DNA of 64,000 bases from Hepsetus odoe (GCA_017165825.1 CM029382.1:20708670-20772669); one strand, 5' to 3'; shown: positions 37,332 to 50,388, counted from the stretch's first letter. Numbers and translations are program-made. Notes: a model not told the origin generated them from the sequence alone.

Positions 37332-37582
37332 GGGCAGTGGTGGCCTAGTGGTTGTGGCGTTGGCCACATGACCGGCGGATCGGGGGTTCGAACCCCTTCC
37401 CAATAGGTTGCCCTGAGGTACCCTTGAGCAAGGTGCCGTCCCCGTCCCGCTCCTCCCTGCGATGGGCTGGCGACCTGTCCAGGGTGTGTCCCCCGTCCTC
37501 GCCCTGTGTGCGCTGGGTTTGACACCAGCACTCCCCCGCGACCCCGTTTGGGACAAGCGGCAGATAATGGATGGATGGATGG
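37332..37582 (+). mobile_element. tRNA-headed SINE with GATG tail, copy 2 (full length)
   Basis: Same family as the 5.6-kb copy, plus strand. A box GGCCTAGTGGTTGTGG, B box GGTTCGAACCC. A 13-bp target-site duplication ACAATTTTCTCTC lies at 37,319-37,331 and 37,583-37,595. Confidence 0.93.
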
Positions 37583-38767
37583 ACAATTTTCTCTCAACGT
37601 ACTATAAAAATTTCCCTGGGGCATTGTGCCCCTTCTCTGCACTTTTCAAATTGCAGCCCAGTTTTCCCATTTTTACTACAGTGAAGTTTGTGTCTGCTGG
37701 TATGTTTTTTTTTTATTTCTTCTCTTAAGTGGTTTTTTGAACAGTGGACTGTGATGCCTCCAGCACTGCCCTGTGAAATGTGTTCATGACATACATGAAT
37801 GTTGCTTTAGACATTACAAAAGTTGGACTAGCTATGCCCAATGATTTCAAAATGCTTCAAATGGGTTTTTCTTCTACTTTCCCCCTCATAGATATCTCTC
37901 TGTAACCATTCTGTTTTTAAAGAAACACATGTCAGCCTTTCATATTCCAACATGTTTGCTAAATAAAAAAAAAACAAGGGGGTTTAATATAAAATGTATT
38001 ATGTTATGTGCAATTTAACATATCTAAATTCCAACCAATTGCAATAAAAACAATTTAATGAAAAGTAGGAGGGAAAAGAGAAACAATGTATTTAAGGAAT
38101 GCCTTTGTGTTTTTTGGGTTGTTTTTTTTTTTTTTTTGGGTTGTTGTACTTCTGTCAAGGATCAAGACATGCTTGCACATATATTAATTATGCTTATGTA
38201 TGCAATTTCACTTCTTCTCCCAAAAAAACAGTTTGTTGCAGTTTTGGTTCACTTTATGTGCATCACGGGTTAAGACTTGCCTTTAGAGTTAATCACACAC
38301 ACAGATTTAACTAAAACATCTATCAAATTACTGGTTCTTTTCTATTAGGCTTTACATGGTAGACCACTAAATATATTTATTAATTGTTATGTCCCTGAGT
38401 CATGTAAGTTTAATTAGAATTATTGCTTTTTAAATAATTTTTTATATAATTAATTACATTTAGGGCATTTAACAGAAAATAAATAGATAAATAGCCGCAT
38501 CAAAGTAGATCAAAGATGTAATCATACCATGTTTGGTAATAATATTTTAACATGAACTGTCAGTACAGAACCCACCCACTTGGGATGCATAATCCAGCAT
38601 ATTTCTTTGTGCTGGTCCCATGGAATTAATCACTTAATTCTAATTAATCACTTAATAACTTAAGTCCTTGAGGTCTATAAAGAAGGGTATCCAAACAACA
38701 GCCAGGTGTGCTAATAGTGATAATTGATAATAAGTGATAATAAAAATGCTATATAAAAAATTATAAT

Positions 38768-38899
38768 CCATCCATCCATCCATCCATTATCTGCCGCTTG
38801 TCCCAAACGGGGTCGCGGGGGAGTGCTGGCGTCCAACCCAGTGCACACAGGGCGAGGACGGGGGACGCACCCTGGACAGGTCGCCAGCCCATCACAGGG
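38768..38899 (-). mobile_element. tRNA-headed SINE with GATG tail, copy 3 (5' truncated)
   Basis: The 3' half of the same SINE. A perfect 13-bp duplication AAAAAATTATAAT (38,755-38,767 and 38,900-38,912) flanks the truncated copy, so truncation happened at insertion. Confidence 0.92.
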
Positions 38900-38912
38900 A
38901 AAAAATTATAAT

Positions 38913-41900
38913 AATAATACATAAATGGTTCTGATCATATCCATTAATGATTGTCTTCTGTTTTTCAGAATTTTAGATTTCTAATTTGAAACCTACAGAG
39001 GTGCAGAAAATAAATGCATACCTTTTTTACAGACCTCAGGCCTGTAAAAAAGAATTTAGATTTTATTGAATTTAATTCATTGCATTTATTTGTATCCTTT
39101 GATTTTTTTGTTTTCTAGCCAGGTCTCTGCTTAACTTATCAAATCAATGATATTGAGGGAACTCAGAACTTTATTTATGTTAATTCTGTCTGATTATGCA
39201 GTGACTCAGATAATGGAAGTGCTTGCAAACGTGATAAATGGATCGTTGCCTAAGTCTGATTTTCTGCAGATATCTGATTATTATGTGCATGTCATTGCAC
39301 ATTGTTAAAAATGGCTGATTGTGTAGAAATCTATCCTTTTGTTGTTACATAATCAACAAAGAGTCCATATGAAGCTTGCTATTCTGGTTGGACCTAAATT
39401 GACATAAAAGTTTGTTGTTGATCTTTGCATCATAAAGGTGATAACAGCAAATAATTTATCGATTTTAGTGGGTTTAGTGGGTTTAGTAGTGCAATTGTCC
39501 TCATCCATTGCCAGCAAATGCCAGCAAAATAATATGTCACTAAAATATTCTTCAACCCTATTTCATACACACTTCATATACACATTTCAATACATATGTC
39601 ACTTTTGTTTACATTCATACTGAAACATTTGCCAGCTGGTTAGTATTTGTGAGATATGCTCTTTACATAAATACTCACTAATGAATCTTCAGACAACACA
39701 ATATTTTTTTTTTACATCTTGATTTCAAACTGGACCTCCTCAGGCCTGTTCTATTAAGATGCATGGTAGGATCATTATAGCTTCATTTTATCATGCAATT
39801 CACTTATCTGAAAGCACACATTTAAACTCTATTTGTTTAGTTTATTAATTTAATTGACCAAATATACTTTTTAATTTACCAAATTTACCCATCTATATTT
39901 ACCTTTATTAATAGTATAACTTTACCTGAAAAGTAGCAAGGATCCTGAGTCTTTAACACTACAGGCAGATGTCACTTCCATTCAAGTTTACTCTTTTCTT
40001 ATACACAATGATTACTGAAATAGCAGTGCTAAGGCCAAAACAATCTCCATACAGAAAGTGCCCATGTCACCCTCTTGAGAATCAAATCCAGGATTTTCCC
40101 ATTGTGAGGGGACAGTGCTAGCCACTGTGACACTAACATGATCGAAAACCTAAAATGTTCATCAAAACATCCAACATGTACAAGAACATTTCACAGTGTA
40201 TGATGAAGTATATAGCCACTTTTTTCCAGAAGCTTGCATAAATTGCATGCACAAACATATATACATTGTTGAGCTTCTTTAAACAATAATTTACCCCCCA
40301 ATGTCAATGCATGGGAGAGTCAAGGTAATTTGGAAATGAAGTGAATGGGTGAAAAGATCTTTCCATTTCCAATTATGTGAATATGAGTCTTTTCGTACAA
40401 AATAATGGAAATGCTGCTTGAGCGAAGAACATTTATGGTCTACACTTGTATTTTCTCACAATGGAAAATCAAGAGTTTTTCCTAAATAATTAAATGTTGG
40501 ATGTAAGGAGACAAACACTTTTAATAGAAGGATAACAATCAGTGGCACATGAAAAGGAAATTTTTAACCTATGGCTATGAGTTTAAACCTTAGAGCTGCG
40601 CTGAGGAGTGTAGCATGTGTTATGGTCATGTGTCATAATAGAGGGATATTGAAACTAGAAAGAACTCAGAAACTGCAGCTTTCTAAAGCTGCTTCTTGTT
40701 CTGGTCAAAACTGTTTAACTCCATACAGTATTTCACGTCTTAATACTGCAGCCCTAAGCATGCAGTACCATATTTAATAGCTTTTCTCTCAACTTCTATG
40801 ACGTATCTAAATCAGGTAACCTACTAGAGTGGTAATAGCTCCCCCTAGTGATGCGCTCAAGTTATTGGCGTTTAAGGCATGTGTGACTTTAATCACTATC
40901 ACTCTAAATATTTCAATAAGTTAAAACTTGCAGTCTCATTACATCAAATCATCAAGTGAAGCTCTATAATAAAATTAAGCTTGTTTTAGGCCATAGTATC
41001 TCAAACTGTTAAAAATCTTACAGAAACTTGGATTAGAACTGTTGAAATCTTTATTAATTATTTTTCTTACTTTTTTTTTTATCTTTCTCACTTATCACTA
41101 CTGACAGGCCTACAGTGCCTTACACATAGTTCTTATGAGAACTGATGGTTTCCTAGAAGTCCTAGCAATATATAATGATAAAGTAATTATCATTACAAAT
41201 CTTTTATTTAGAAAATAATGCAATCCACTTCAAACATTTTTTAGATTAATACTTGATTCTTAGAATTTAAATCACACCCTTGTATTCTGACACATGGTAT
41301 TTCTATAGTTAACATAGTTCTGTTTGTGTAGACCAAAGTGATCTCAAGTCATTATAATGACATCACAGAGGCTTAACACGTGTACTTCCCCTTGGTATCA
41401 CATTAGTCATACTAAGTTTCCGCAAAGGTTGTCACATATTTCAGTCTTATTTAGGTCTCAATTTTGTCCAACAGATTTGGGAAACTTAACCCAATGTTTA
41501 AAAACACTTTACTTTCAATGTTAGATAAAGCATTTAAGATGCAAAAAGAATCAGTAAGAATCCGTATTATCAAACACATGCTCTTAAGCAATTTAATGAA
41601 AATAAGAGCATAAATGGTGACCAACCAAAGATTCTAGGACATAGATTCTGCCTAGAAAAATAGATTATAGAATGACACCTCAGTTGTCACTGACTGAATC
41701 TAGCCAAAACAATCCTAGACATTTCAGCACAATTTCTAAATGAATTAAAAACCAAGGAAGACCTGAAACATAAATACCTAAAGCTAGCAGACAAAAAACA
41801 GAAAAACATCAGCCCTATAAGTGCCTGCTGCCTGATGAAGTAGATGTGAATGAAGAAAAAAAATGTAATTACAGCTGAGGGTGATCCACTTCAATGCAGT

Positions 41901-42912
41901 GACTTTATTTCAGTTATTTCCTGGTCAAAATCTCAGACTTTTATGCTCTATTCAGTTTCAACCAACCTGTGCAAAAAGATTTACCAAGCAATCATACTTC
42001 TGTTAACAATAATCTTTTTAAAAATCCTTTTTTTAGGGCTTGGTTATCTAGCTACCAAATGCTTTTAAACTAGCAATTATTCTCATCCATTTTAATCATA
42101 TTTTTGTAATCTACTGTTAATATCCTTTTAGAATAATATATGTAAAAAAATTTAATCTGGATTTTTGTCTTATACCACTGAAACAGCCCTACTTAAGAAA
42201 GTGAATAATATTTACTGGGCTCTGATAAAGGTTTTGTATCCTTGATTGTTTTACTTGACCACATAGCGACACTAGTCAGTAGGAAAGAAAAACAACACTA
42301 GATACCACTGTGTCCCTTTGGGTACACTACAAACCATTGCTGGGGTAATAGGAATTGACTCATACTGCATTAAATCATACTTGACCAACTACTATCAGCT
42401 TGTAATTTTAAACAGTGAATGTCAGTGCATTAAAAAAATAGGAATCTAAAGAAAAATTAACTAGAATGCAGAAGCTAAACTCCTACATAGATGAAAATTT
42501 TACCATGTCAGTTCAATTCTGCCAAGACTGAATTGACTGCCAATCAAACTCCATATTAACTACAAATTTCTTCTATTGACAAATTGTGCCAATAATGGCT
42601 TCACCATTATCAGCCTATGTGAACTTATATGCTGTTACAAACCTCCAAGCATAAATTACAAGCTGCTGGCTATCTTTCACTCCTCAGAATTTTCAAAAAT
42701 ACAGCAGTGCTGTTTCACAATGACATGCAGTCAATTTCACTTTCAAAAGTAGTCACTAGGTGAAAGGAAAATTTCATACAAAGCCCCCCATTTTGGAATA
42801 TTCTTTAATGCTTACTATATAAAAAGTTAAGTTTACCATTTACTGATTAGTTGCATCTACAGAATATTGTCACATGATTTTCATATATTGAAATTTTTTT
42901 TTTTTAATTTTT
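38913..42912. other. intergenic, no gene recognised
   Basis: AT-rich unique-looking sequence apart from a SINE tail at 42.71 kb; short frames only. Confidence 0.45.
42708..42745 (+). mobile_element. SINE family 2 tail fragment
   Basis: GTTTCACAATGACATGCAGT then CAATTTCACTTTC matches only the family 2 tail. Confidence 0.4.
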
Positions 42913-43379
42913 ATTTTATTGCCCAAAACCCAGCCACTAGGGATGCACAAGCCAGTGTATTTCTTCGTGCCAGTCCCAAGCCCGGGTAAATGGGGAGGGT
43001 TATGTCAGGAAGTTCATCCGGTGTAAAACTTGGCCAAGTCAATATGCGGACAACGATACAGAATTCGATATCGGATTAGTCGAGGCCCGGGTTAACAATG
43101 ACTGCCACCAGTGCTGTTAGCCTACAGGGTGCTGGTGGAAATTGGACTACTGTTGGCCAAAGGAGAAGAAGAAGAAGAAGAAGAGGAAGGCATGTCCAGA
43201 TGGAGAAGGAGAGAAAGAAGGAGAGGAGAGTGGAAGTGAGGGTAGGGACTTTGAATGTTGGCAGCATGACTGGTAAAGGTAGAGAATTAGCTGATATGAT
43301 GGAGAGAAGGAAGGTTGACATTTTGTGTGTGTAAGAGACTAGATGGAAGGGTAGTAAGGCCAGGTGTATTGGAGGAGAG

Positions 43380-44567
43380 TTGAAACTGTTCTACCATGGT
43401 GTGGACAGAAGGAGGAATGGGGTAGGTGTTATCCTGAAGGAAGAGTATGTGGAGAGTGTTTTGGAAGTGAAGAGGGTGTTAGGGAGGGTGATGAGTTTGA
43501 AGCTGGAACTTGAAGGTGTTATAATGAATTTTGTTAGTGCTTATGCTCCACAAGTTGGTTGTGAGATGGAAGAGAAGGAAAAATTTTGGAGTGAGTTAGA
43601 TGAAGTGATAGAGAGTGTACCCAGGGGAGAGAGAGTGATGATTGGTGCAGATTTTGATGGTCATGTTGGTGAAGGGAACAGAGGTGATGAGGAGGTGATG
43701 GGTAGTCATGGTGTCAAGGAGAGGAATGCTGAAGGTCAGATGGTTGTAGATTTTGCAAAAAGGATGGTAATGGCTGTAGTTAATACTCATTTTAAGGATA
43801 GGGAGGAGCACAAGGTGATGTATAAGAGTGGAGGAAGATGCTCACAGGTGGATTATATTCTTTGCAGGAGGGTCAGTCTGAAAGAGATTGGAGACTGCAA
43901 AGTAGTGACAGGGGAGAGTGAAGCTAAACAGCATAGGATGGTGGACTGTAGGATGAACTTGGCGGTTAAGAAGAGGAGGAAAGTGAGGGCAGAGTCAAGG
44001 ATCAAGGGGTGGAAGCTGAAGGAGGAGGACTGCAAGGTGGAATTCAGGCAGGAGTTAACACAGGCACTGGGAGGTGTTGAACAGCTACCGGATTGCTGGG
44101 AAACTACTGCAGAAGCGGTAAGGCAGACAGCTAGAAATGTACTTGGTGTGACATCTGGAAGGAAGAAGGAGGATAAGGAAACCTGGTGGTGGAACCAAGA
44201 AGTCCAGGAGTGTATTCAAAAGAAGAGGGAGGCAAGGAAGACATGGGACAGTCAGAGAGATGAAGAAAGTAGACAGGTGTACAAGGAGATGAACCGCAGG
44301 GTGAAGAAAGCAGTGGTGAAGGCCAAAGATAAGGTGTTTGGTGAATCGTATGAGAGGTTGGACAGTAAAGAGGGAGAAAAGGACCGTTACCGATTGGCTA
44401 GACAGAGAGACAGATCTGGGAAAGATGTGCAACAGGTCAGGGCGATTAAAGATAGAAATGGAAACGTACTCACAGGTGAACAGAGCTTGTTGAGGAGATG
44501 GAAGGAATACTTTGAGGGCCTGAGGAATGAAGAAAATGAGAGAGAGAGAGAAGACTGGATGATGTGA
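43380..44567 (+). pseudogene. RTE copy A: endonuclease and N-terminal RT frame
   Basis: A 395-codon frame covers most of the endonuclease (SAYAPQVG, IGADFDGHVG, RCSQVDYILCRR, KQHRMVDCRM) and the RT N-terminal linker, ending after a GA-repeat frameshift. The upstream part (43,098-43,334, LNVGSM) is cut off by a TAA. The usual Asn of the GDFN motif is Asp here. Confidence 0.85.
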
Positions 44568-45777
44568 GAAGAGTGAACCAGGAAGTGCAGCAAATAAACA
44601 AGATAGAAGTAAGGGCAGCGATGAAGAGGATGAAGAATGGAAAGGCTGTTGGACCGGATGACATACCGGTGGGAGCATGGAGATGTTTAGGGGAGATGGC
44701 AGTTGAGTTTCTGACCAGATTGTTTAACACAATCTTGGCAAGTGAGAAGATGCCTGAGGAGTGGAGACACAGTGTACTGGTCGAATCTTCAAGAATAAGG
44801 GTGATGCACAGAGCTGTAGTAACTATAGAGGGATAAAGTTGATCAGCCACGCCATGAAGTTATGGGAAAGAGTAGTGGAAGCTAGGTTAAGAAAAGAGGT
44901 GAGGAATAGTGAACAGCAGTATGGTTTCATGCCAAGAAAGAGCACTACAGATGCAATGTTTGCTCTGAGGGTGTTGATGGAGAAGTACAGAGAAGGTCAG
45001 AAGGAGCTGTATTGTGCCTTTGTGGATTTGGAGAAAGCATTTGACAGGGTGCCTAGAGAAGTGTTGTGGTTTTGTATGTGGAAGTCTGGTGTTACAGAGA
45101 AGTATGTGAGAGTAGTTCAGGATATGTATGATGACTGTTTAACAGTGGTGAGATCTGCAGTGGGAGTGACGGATGCATTTAAGGTAGAGGTTGGATTACA
45201 TCAAGGATCAGCACTGAGCCCATTCTTGTTTGAAATAGTAATGGACAGGTTGACGGACGAGGTTAGACAGGAGTCTCCGTGGACGATGATGTTTGCTGAT
45301 GATATTGTGATCTGTAATGAGAATAGGGAGCAGCTTGAGGAGAACCTGGAGAGATGCAGATATGCTCTGGAGAGGAGAGGAATGAAAGTGAGTAGGGCAA
45401 AGACAGAATACATGAGTGTGAATGAAAGGGAGGAAATTGGAGTGGTTAGGATGCAGGGAGTGGAGGTAACAAAGGAGGAGGAGTTTAAATACTTGGGATC
45501 AACAGTTCAGTGTAACGGCAAGTGTGGAAAAGAGGTGAAGAAGAGAGTGCAGGCAGGTTGGAATGGGTGGAGAAGAGTGGCTGGAGTGATTTGTGACAGA
45601 CGCGTACCAGCTAGAGTAAAAGGGAAGGTTTACAGGACAGTAGTGAGACCAGCTATGTTGTATGGGTTGGAGACAGTGGCACTGATGAAAAGGCAGGAGG
45701 TGGAGCTGGAGGTGTCAGAGTTAAAGATGCTGAGATTTTTGTTGGGTGTGACGACGATGGACAGGATTAGAAATTAG
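44564..45777 (+). pseudogene. RTE copy A: reverse transcriptase in two frames
   Basis: The first frame (44,564-44,836) reads KNGKAVGPDDIPVGAWR. A frameshift near 44,785 moves to the second frame (44,761-45,777) with FKNKGDAQSCSNYRGIKL, the FADDIV box and FKYLGSTV. It ends at TAG 45,775-45,777; the homologous C-terminal end continues at 45,835-46,047 (MRWFGHVQRRDEDYIGRRML). Confidence 0.85.
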
Positions 45778-46094
45778 TATATTAGAGGTACAGCTCAGGT
45801 AAGACGTCTTGGAGACAAGGTTAGACAAGCTAGGTTGCGTTGGTTTGGACATGTCCAGAGAAGAGATGAGGATTATATTGGAAGGAGGATGTTGAAGATG
45901 GAGCTGCCAGGAAAGAGGAGAAGAGGAAGACCAAAGAGGAGGTTTATGGACGTGGTGAGAGAGGACATGCAGGTGGTTGGTTTGAAGCAGGAAGATGCAG
46001 AGGACCGGAAGAAATGGAGACAGTTGATCCGCTGTGGTGACCCCTAAACGGGAGCATTCAAAAGAAGAAGAAGAAGAAGAATTTTATTGCCCAA

Positions 46095-47279
46095 CATTTT
46101 GCCACTTTGCTAAAAGAGATGATTGACAATTATGTCAGCTTTTTATATACTCATCTGTTCTGTATTTCTACATTTCACACACAAAGCTTAAAAATAAAAA
46201 TACAGGAAGATATGTTTCATCTCATTTCATTCCAAACTATACACTGAGGCTTGAAAATTGTTCCTCACTTCTAAATCACTTTGAACAAAAGCAACAGCTA
46301 AATGGATAAACATTAATTTAATGTAATATCTTATTTGAACTTTAGAACTTAGTTCTTGCATCACATTGTCAAATGGACACAAACCATACCTAAGTGCATG
46401 CAATGTTTGACCTATAAACTAGAGTTCCAAACTGCCTCTGTATTAACATATAGGCTTAAAATATAAACAGTGAAGATGATGGTTGGTGATGATACTTTTC
46501 AACTTTTCACAACCAGTAATCTGTTCCTGTGAAAACAGAGTTTTCAATTAATCAACAAATGACAGATAATTATATGGTGTGACTAATGCCTTTAAATTGT
46601 TCAGTGAACAAGGCCTGTGCAATAGAGTAATGTAATCAAATACTGGGGATGATTGACAAGTAACACAATGCCATTGTTACAAAGACAAATCAATATGCTA
46701 CAGTAGTGAAAAAGGCATAAACTAAACCAGAGATTTTTTAGTGAAGAGAACTGACACTCAGTAATGGCTTCCAAGCAAGTCAAATGCTGGACTAAGAGAG
46801 TTCACATTTATTGGGATCATATGAAACTTCTGTAAATGGTTGATTACTTTCAGTGTCTTTCTAACAGTGCATAAGTGGCTTAACATATACTGTAAATTTG
46901 AAACTATTAAAAACATTATTTGTAGTAAAATAACAGTTGTAAACAGTACTATATAGGTAGAAAAGCATTGGGTGACTGCAGTGCCCATACTGCAGTATCT
47001 CTGATAAGATGATGGGAAAGGAGAGAGACTGACTGTTCTGAGCAACTGAATAAATAATAAGTTTTAAAGTTTATTAAGCAGTCCTATTGCTTTGGAGTAG
47101 AAAATGCCCAAGAATCTTGTTGTCTGTGATCTAATCATTCAGAATCATTCATCAGAGGGTAGAAAAAAGAAAAGTGCTAGAGCAGAATGACATTATGCAG
47201 CTTTCCTAATGCATCATGTGGTCTAAATGGCCTGGATTTGCAGAAGCTCTGCGCCCAGGGATTTGATTTTTCTTCCTGG
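46095..47279. other. spacer between inverted LINE copies A and B
   Basis: 1.2 kb of AT-rich host sequence with no feature recognised. Confidence 0.5.
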
Positions 47280-47336
47280 TATCAGAACATAATACAACTC
47301 CTCTCCTCTTCTTCTTTTTCTTTCGGCTGCTCCCGT

Positions 47337-48623
47337 TTAGGGGTCGCCACAGCGGATCAACTGTCTCCATTTCTTCCTGTCTTTTGCATCTTCCTGCTTC
47401 AACCCGACCACCTGCATGTCCTCTCTCACCACGTCCATAAACCTCCTCTTTGGTCTTCCTCTTCTCCTCTTTCCTGGCAGCTCCATCCTCAACATCCTCC
47501 TTCCAATATAATCATCGTCTCTCCTCTGCACATGGCCAAACCAACGCAACCTTGCTTCTCTAACCTTGTCTCCAAGACGTCTAACCTGAGCTGTCCCTCT
47601 AATATACTCATTTCTAATCCTGTCCATCCTCGTCACACCCAACGAAAATCTCAGCATCTTTAACTCTGACACCTCCAGCTCTGCCTCCTGCCTTTTCGTC
47701 AGTGCCACCGTCTCCAACCCATACAACATAGCTGGTCTCACTACTGTCCTGTAAACCTTCCCTTTTACTCTAGCTGGTACGCGTCTGTCACAAATCACTC
47801 CAGCCACTCTTCTCCACCCATTCCAACCTGCCTGCACTCTCTTCTTCACCTCTTTTCCACACTTGCCGTTACACTGAACTGTTGATCCCAAGTATTTAAA
47901 CTCCTCCTCCTTTGTTACCTCCACTCCCTGCATCCTAACCACTCCAATTTCCTCCCTTTCATTCACACTCATGTATTCTGTCTTTGCCCTACTCACTTTC
48001 ATTCCTCTCCTCTCCAGAGCATATCTGCATCTCTCCAGGTTCTCCTCAAGCTGCTCCCTATTCTCATTACAGATCACAATATCATCAGCAAACATCATCG
48101 TCCACGGAGACTCCTGTCTAACCTCGTCCGTCAACCTGTCCATTACTATTTCAAACAAGAATGGGCTCAGTGCTGATCCTTGATGTAATCCAACCTCTAC
48201 CTTAAATGCATCCGTCACTCCCACTGCAGATCTCACCACTGTTAAACAGTCATCATACATATCCTGAACTACTCTCACATACTTCTCTGTAACACCAGAC
48301 TTCCACATACAAAACCACAACACTTCTCTAGGCACCCTGTCAAATGCTTTCTCCAAATCCACAAAGGCACAATACAGCTCCTTCTGACCTTCTCTGTACT
48401 TCTCCATCAACACCCTCAGAGCAAACATTGCATCTGTAGTGCTCTTTCTTGGCATGAAACCATACTGCTGTTCACTATTCCTCACCTCTTTTCTTAACCT
48501 AGCTTCCACTACTCTTTCCCATAACTTCATGGCGTGGCTGATCAACTTTATCCCTCTATAGTTACTACAGCTCTGTGCATCACCCTTATTCTTGAAGATT
48601 CGACCAGTACACTGTGTCTCCAC
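47337..48623 (-). CDS. RTE copy B: reverse transcriptase core and C terminus (428-codon frame)
   Basis: The frame covers FKNKGDAQSCSNYRGIKL, PRKSTTDAMFALRVL, AFVDLEKAFDRVP, HQGSALSPFLFEIVMDRL, FADDIVI, FKYLGSTVQC and the C-terminal RLRWFGHVQRRDDDYIGRRM region to a stop close to the 3' end. The preceding RT segment (48,548-48,820, GKAVGPDDIPVGAWR) is one frame off because of the shared frameshift. Confidence 0.85.
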   Translation of the reverse strand: METQCTGRIFKNKGDAQSCSNYRGIKLISHAMKLWERVVEARLRKEVRNSEQQYGFMPRKSTTDAMFALRVLMEKYREGQKELYCAFVDLEKAFDRVPREVLWFCMWKSGVTEKYVRVVQDMYDDCLTVVRSAVGVTDAFKVEVGLHQGSALSPFLFEIVMDRLTDEVRQESPWTMMFADDIVICNENREQLEENLERCRYALERRGMKVSRAKTEYMSVNEREEIGVVRMQGVEVTKEEEFKYLGSTVQCNGKCGKEVKKRVQAGWNGWRRVAGVICDRRVPARVKGKVYRTVVRPAMLYGLETVALTKRQEAELEVSELKMLRFSLGVTRMDRIRNEYIRGTAQVRRLGDKVREARLRWFGHVQRRDDDYIGRRMLRMELPGKRRRGRPKRRFMDVVREDMQVVGLKQEDAKDRKKWRQLIRCGDP

Positions 48624-48816
48624 TCCTCAGGCATCTTCTCACTTGCCAAGATTGTGTTAAACAATCTGGTCAGAAACTCAACTGCCATCTCCCCTAAACA
48701 TCTCCATGCTCCCACCGGTATGTCATCCGGTCCAACAGCCTTTCCATTCTTCATCCTCTTCATCGCTGCCCTTACTTCTATCTTGTTTATTTGCTGCACT
48801 TCCTGGTTCACTCTTC

Positions 48817-50388
48817 TCACATCATCCAGTCTTCTCTCTCTCTCTCATTTTCTTCATTCCTCAGGCCCTCAAAGTATTCCTTCCATCTCCTCAACAAGCT
48901 CTGTTCACCTGTGAGTACGTTTCCATTTCTATCTTTAATCGCCCTGACCTGTTGCACATCTTTCCCAGATCTGTCTCTCTGTCTAGCCAATCGGTAACGG
49001 TCCTTTTCTCCCTCTTTACTGTCCAACCTCTCATACGATTCACCAAACACCTTATCTTTGGCCTTCACCACTGCTTTCTTCACCCTGCGGTTCATCTCCT
49101 TGTACACCTGTCTACTTTCTTCATCTCTCTGACTGTCCCATGTCTTCCTTGCCTCCCTCTTCTTTTGAATACACTCCTGGACTTCTTGGTTCCACCACCA
49201 GGTTTCCTTATCCTCCTTCTTCCTTCCAGATGTCACACCAAGTACATTTCTAGCTGTCTGCCTTACCGCTTCTGCAGTAGTTTCCCAGCAATCCGGTAGC
49301 TGTTCAACACCTCCCAGTGCCTGTGTTAACTCCTGCCTGAATTCCACCTTGCAGTCCTCCTCCTTCAGCTTCCACCCCTTGATCCTTGACTCTGCCCTCA
49401 CTTTCCTCCTCTTCTTAACCGCCAAGTTCATCCTACAGTCCACCATCCTATGCTGTTTAGCTTCACTCTCCCCTGTCACTACTTTGCAGTCTCCAATCTC
49501 TTTCAGACTGACCCTCCTGCAAAGAATATAATCCACCTGTGAGCATCTTCCTCCACTCTTATACATCACCTTGTGCTCCTCCCTATCCTTAAAATGAGTA
49601 TTAACTACAGCCATTACCATCCTTTTTGCAAAATCTACAACCATCTGACCTTCAGCATTCCTCTCCTTGACACCATGACTACCCATCACCTCCTCATCAC
49701 CTCTGTTCCCTTCACCAACATGACCATCAAAATCTGCACCAATCATCACTCTCTCTCCCCTGGGTACACTCTCTATCACTTCATCTAACTCACTCCAAAA
49801 TTTTTCCTTCTCTTCCATCTCACAACCAACTTGTGGAGCATAAGCACTAACAAAATTCATTATAACACCTTCAAGTTCCAGCTTCAAACTCATCACCCTC
49901 CCTAACACCCTCTTCACTTCCAAAACACTCTCCACATACTCTTCCTTCAGGATAACACCTACTCCATTCCTCCTTCTATCCACACCATGGTAGAACAGTT
50001 TAAACCCCCCTCCAATACACCTGGCCTTACTACCCTTCCATCTAGTCTCTTGCACACACAAAATGTCAACCTTCCTTCTCTCCATCATATCAGCTAATTC
50101 TCTACCTTTACCAATCATGCTGCCAACATTCAAAGTCCCTACCCTCACTTCCACTCTCCTCTCCTTCTTTCTCTCCTTCTCCCTCTGGACATGCCTTCCT
50201 CCTCTTCTTCTTCTTCTTTGGCCAACAGTAGTCCAATTTCCACCAGCACCCTGTAGGCTAACAGCACTGATGGCGGTCGTTGTTAACCCGGGCCTCGACC
50301 GATCCGGTATGGAATTCTGTATCGTTGTCCGCATATTGATTTGGCAAAGTTTTACACCGGATGCCCTTCCTGACGTAACCCTCCCCAT
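48817..50388 (-). CDS. RTE copy B: endonuclease and N-terminal RT ORF (523 aa)
   Basis: An open 523-codon frame contains a basic N-terminal region, then AP-endonuclease motifs: LNVGSM, VQETRWKG (catalytic Glu), SAYAPQVG, GADFDGHVG, CSQVDYILCRR and KQHRMV (His). It then runs into the RT N-terminal region (ALGGVEQLPDCWE, YEMNRRVKKAV-like) and stops at a TGA just after a GA repeat; the RT continues in the next frame. The first Met at 50,386-50,388 is assumed. Asp replaces the usual Asn in GDFN, which may weaken nicking (inference). Confidence 0.85.
   Translation of the reverse strand: MGRVTSGRASGVKLCQINMRTTIQNSIPDRSRPGLTTTAISAVSLQGAGGNWTTVGQRRRRRGGRHVQREKERKKERRVEVRVGTLNVGSMIGKGRELADMMERRKVDILCVQETRWKGSKARCIGGGFKLFYHGVDRRRNGVGVILKEEYVESVLEVKRVLGRVMSLKLELEGVIMNFVSAYAPQVGCEMEEKEKFWSELDEVIESVPRGERVMIGADFDGHVGEGNRGDEEVMGSHGVKERNAEGQMVVDFAKRMVMAVVNTHFKDREEHKVMYKSGGRCSQVDYILCRRVSLKEIGDCKVVTGESEAKQHRMVDCRMNLAVKKRRKVRAESRIKGWKLKEEDCKVEFRQELTQALGGVEQLPDCWETTAEAVRQTARNVLGVTSGRKKEDKETWWWNQEVQECIQKKREARKTWDSQRDEESRQVYKEMNRRVKKAVVKAKDKVFGESYERLDSKEGEKDRYRLARQRDRSGKDVQQVRAIKDRNGNVLTGEQSLLRRWKEYFEGLRNEENEREREDWMM

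Larger units (their letters stand above)
42927..46080 (+). mobile_element. full-length RTE-clade LINE, copy A
   Basis: A 3.15-kb element with AP-endonuclease and reverse transcriptase regions, a 3' end reading TTGATCCGCTGTGG...CGGGAGCA and an (AAG)n tail. It is flanked by a 14-bp target-site duplication ATTTTATTGCCCAA (42,913-42,926 and 46,081-46,094). The RT shows LYCAFVDLEKAFDRVP, HQGSALSPFLFEI and the catalytic FADDIV box. The 3' end recalls the fish Expander type of RTE (memory, not searched). Compared with copy B it has two extra nonsense changes (CAA to TAA at about 43,332; GAG to TAG at 45,775-45,777). It shares with copy B two frameshifts, in the GA run at about 44,545 and near 44,785. 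Not autonomous as it stands. Confidence 0.92.

Noticed and set aside
46601..47045. Minus-strand frames in the LINE spacer
   Set aside because: Short, low-complexity hydrophobic frames with no splice context or recognised domain.
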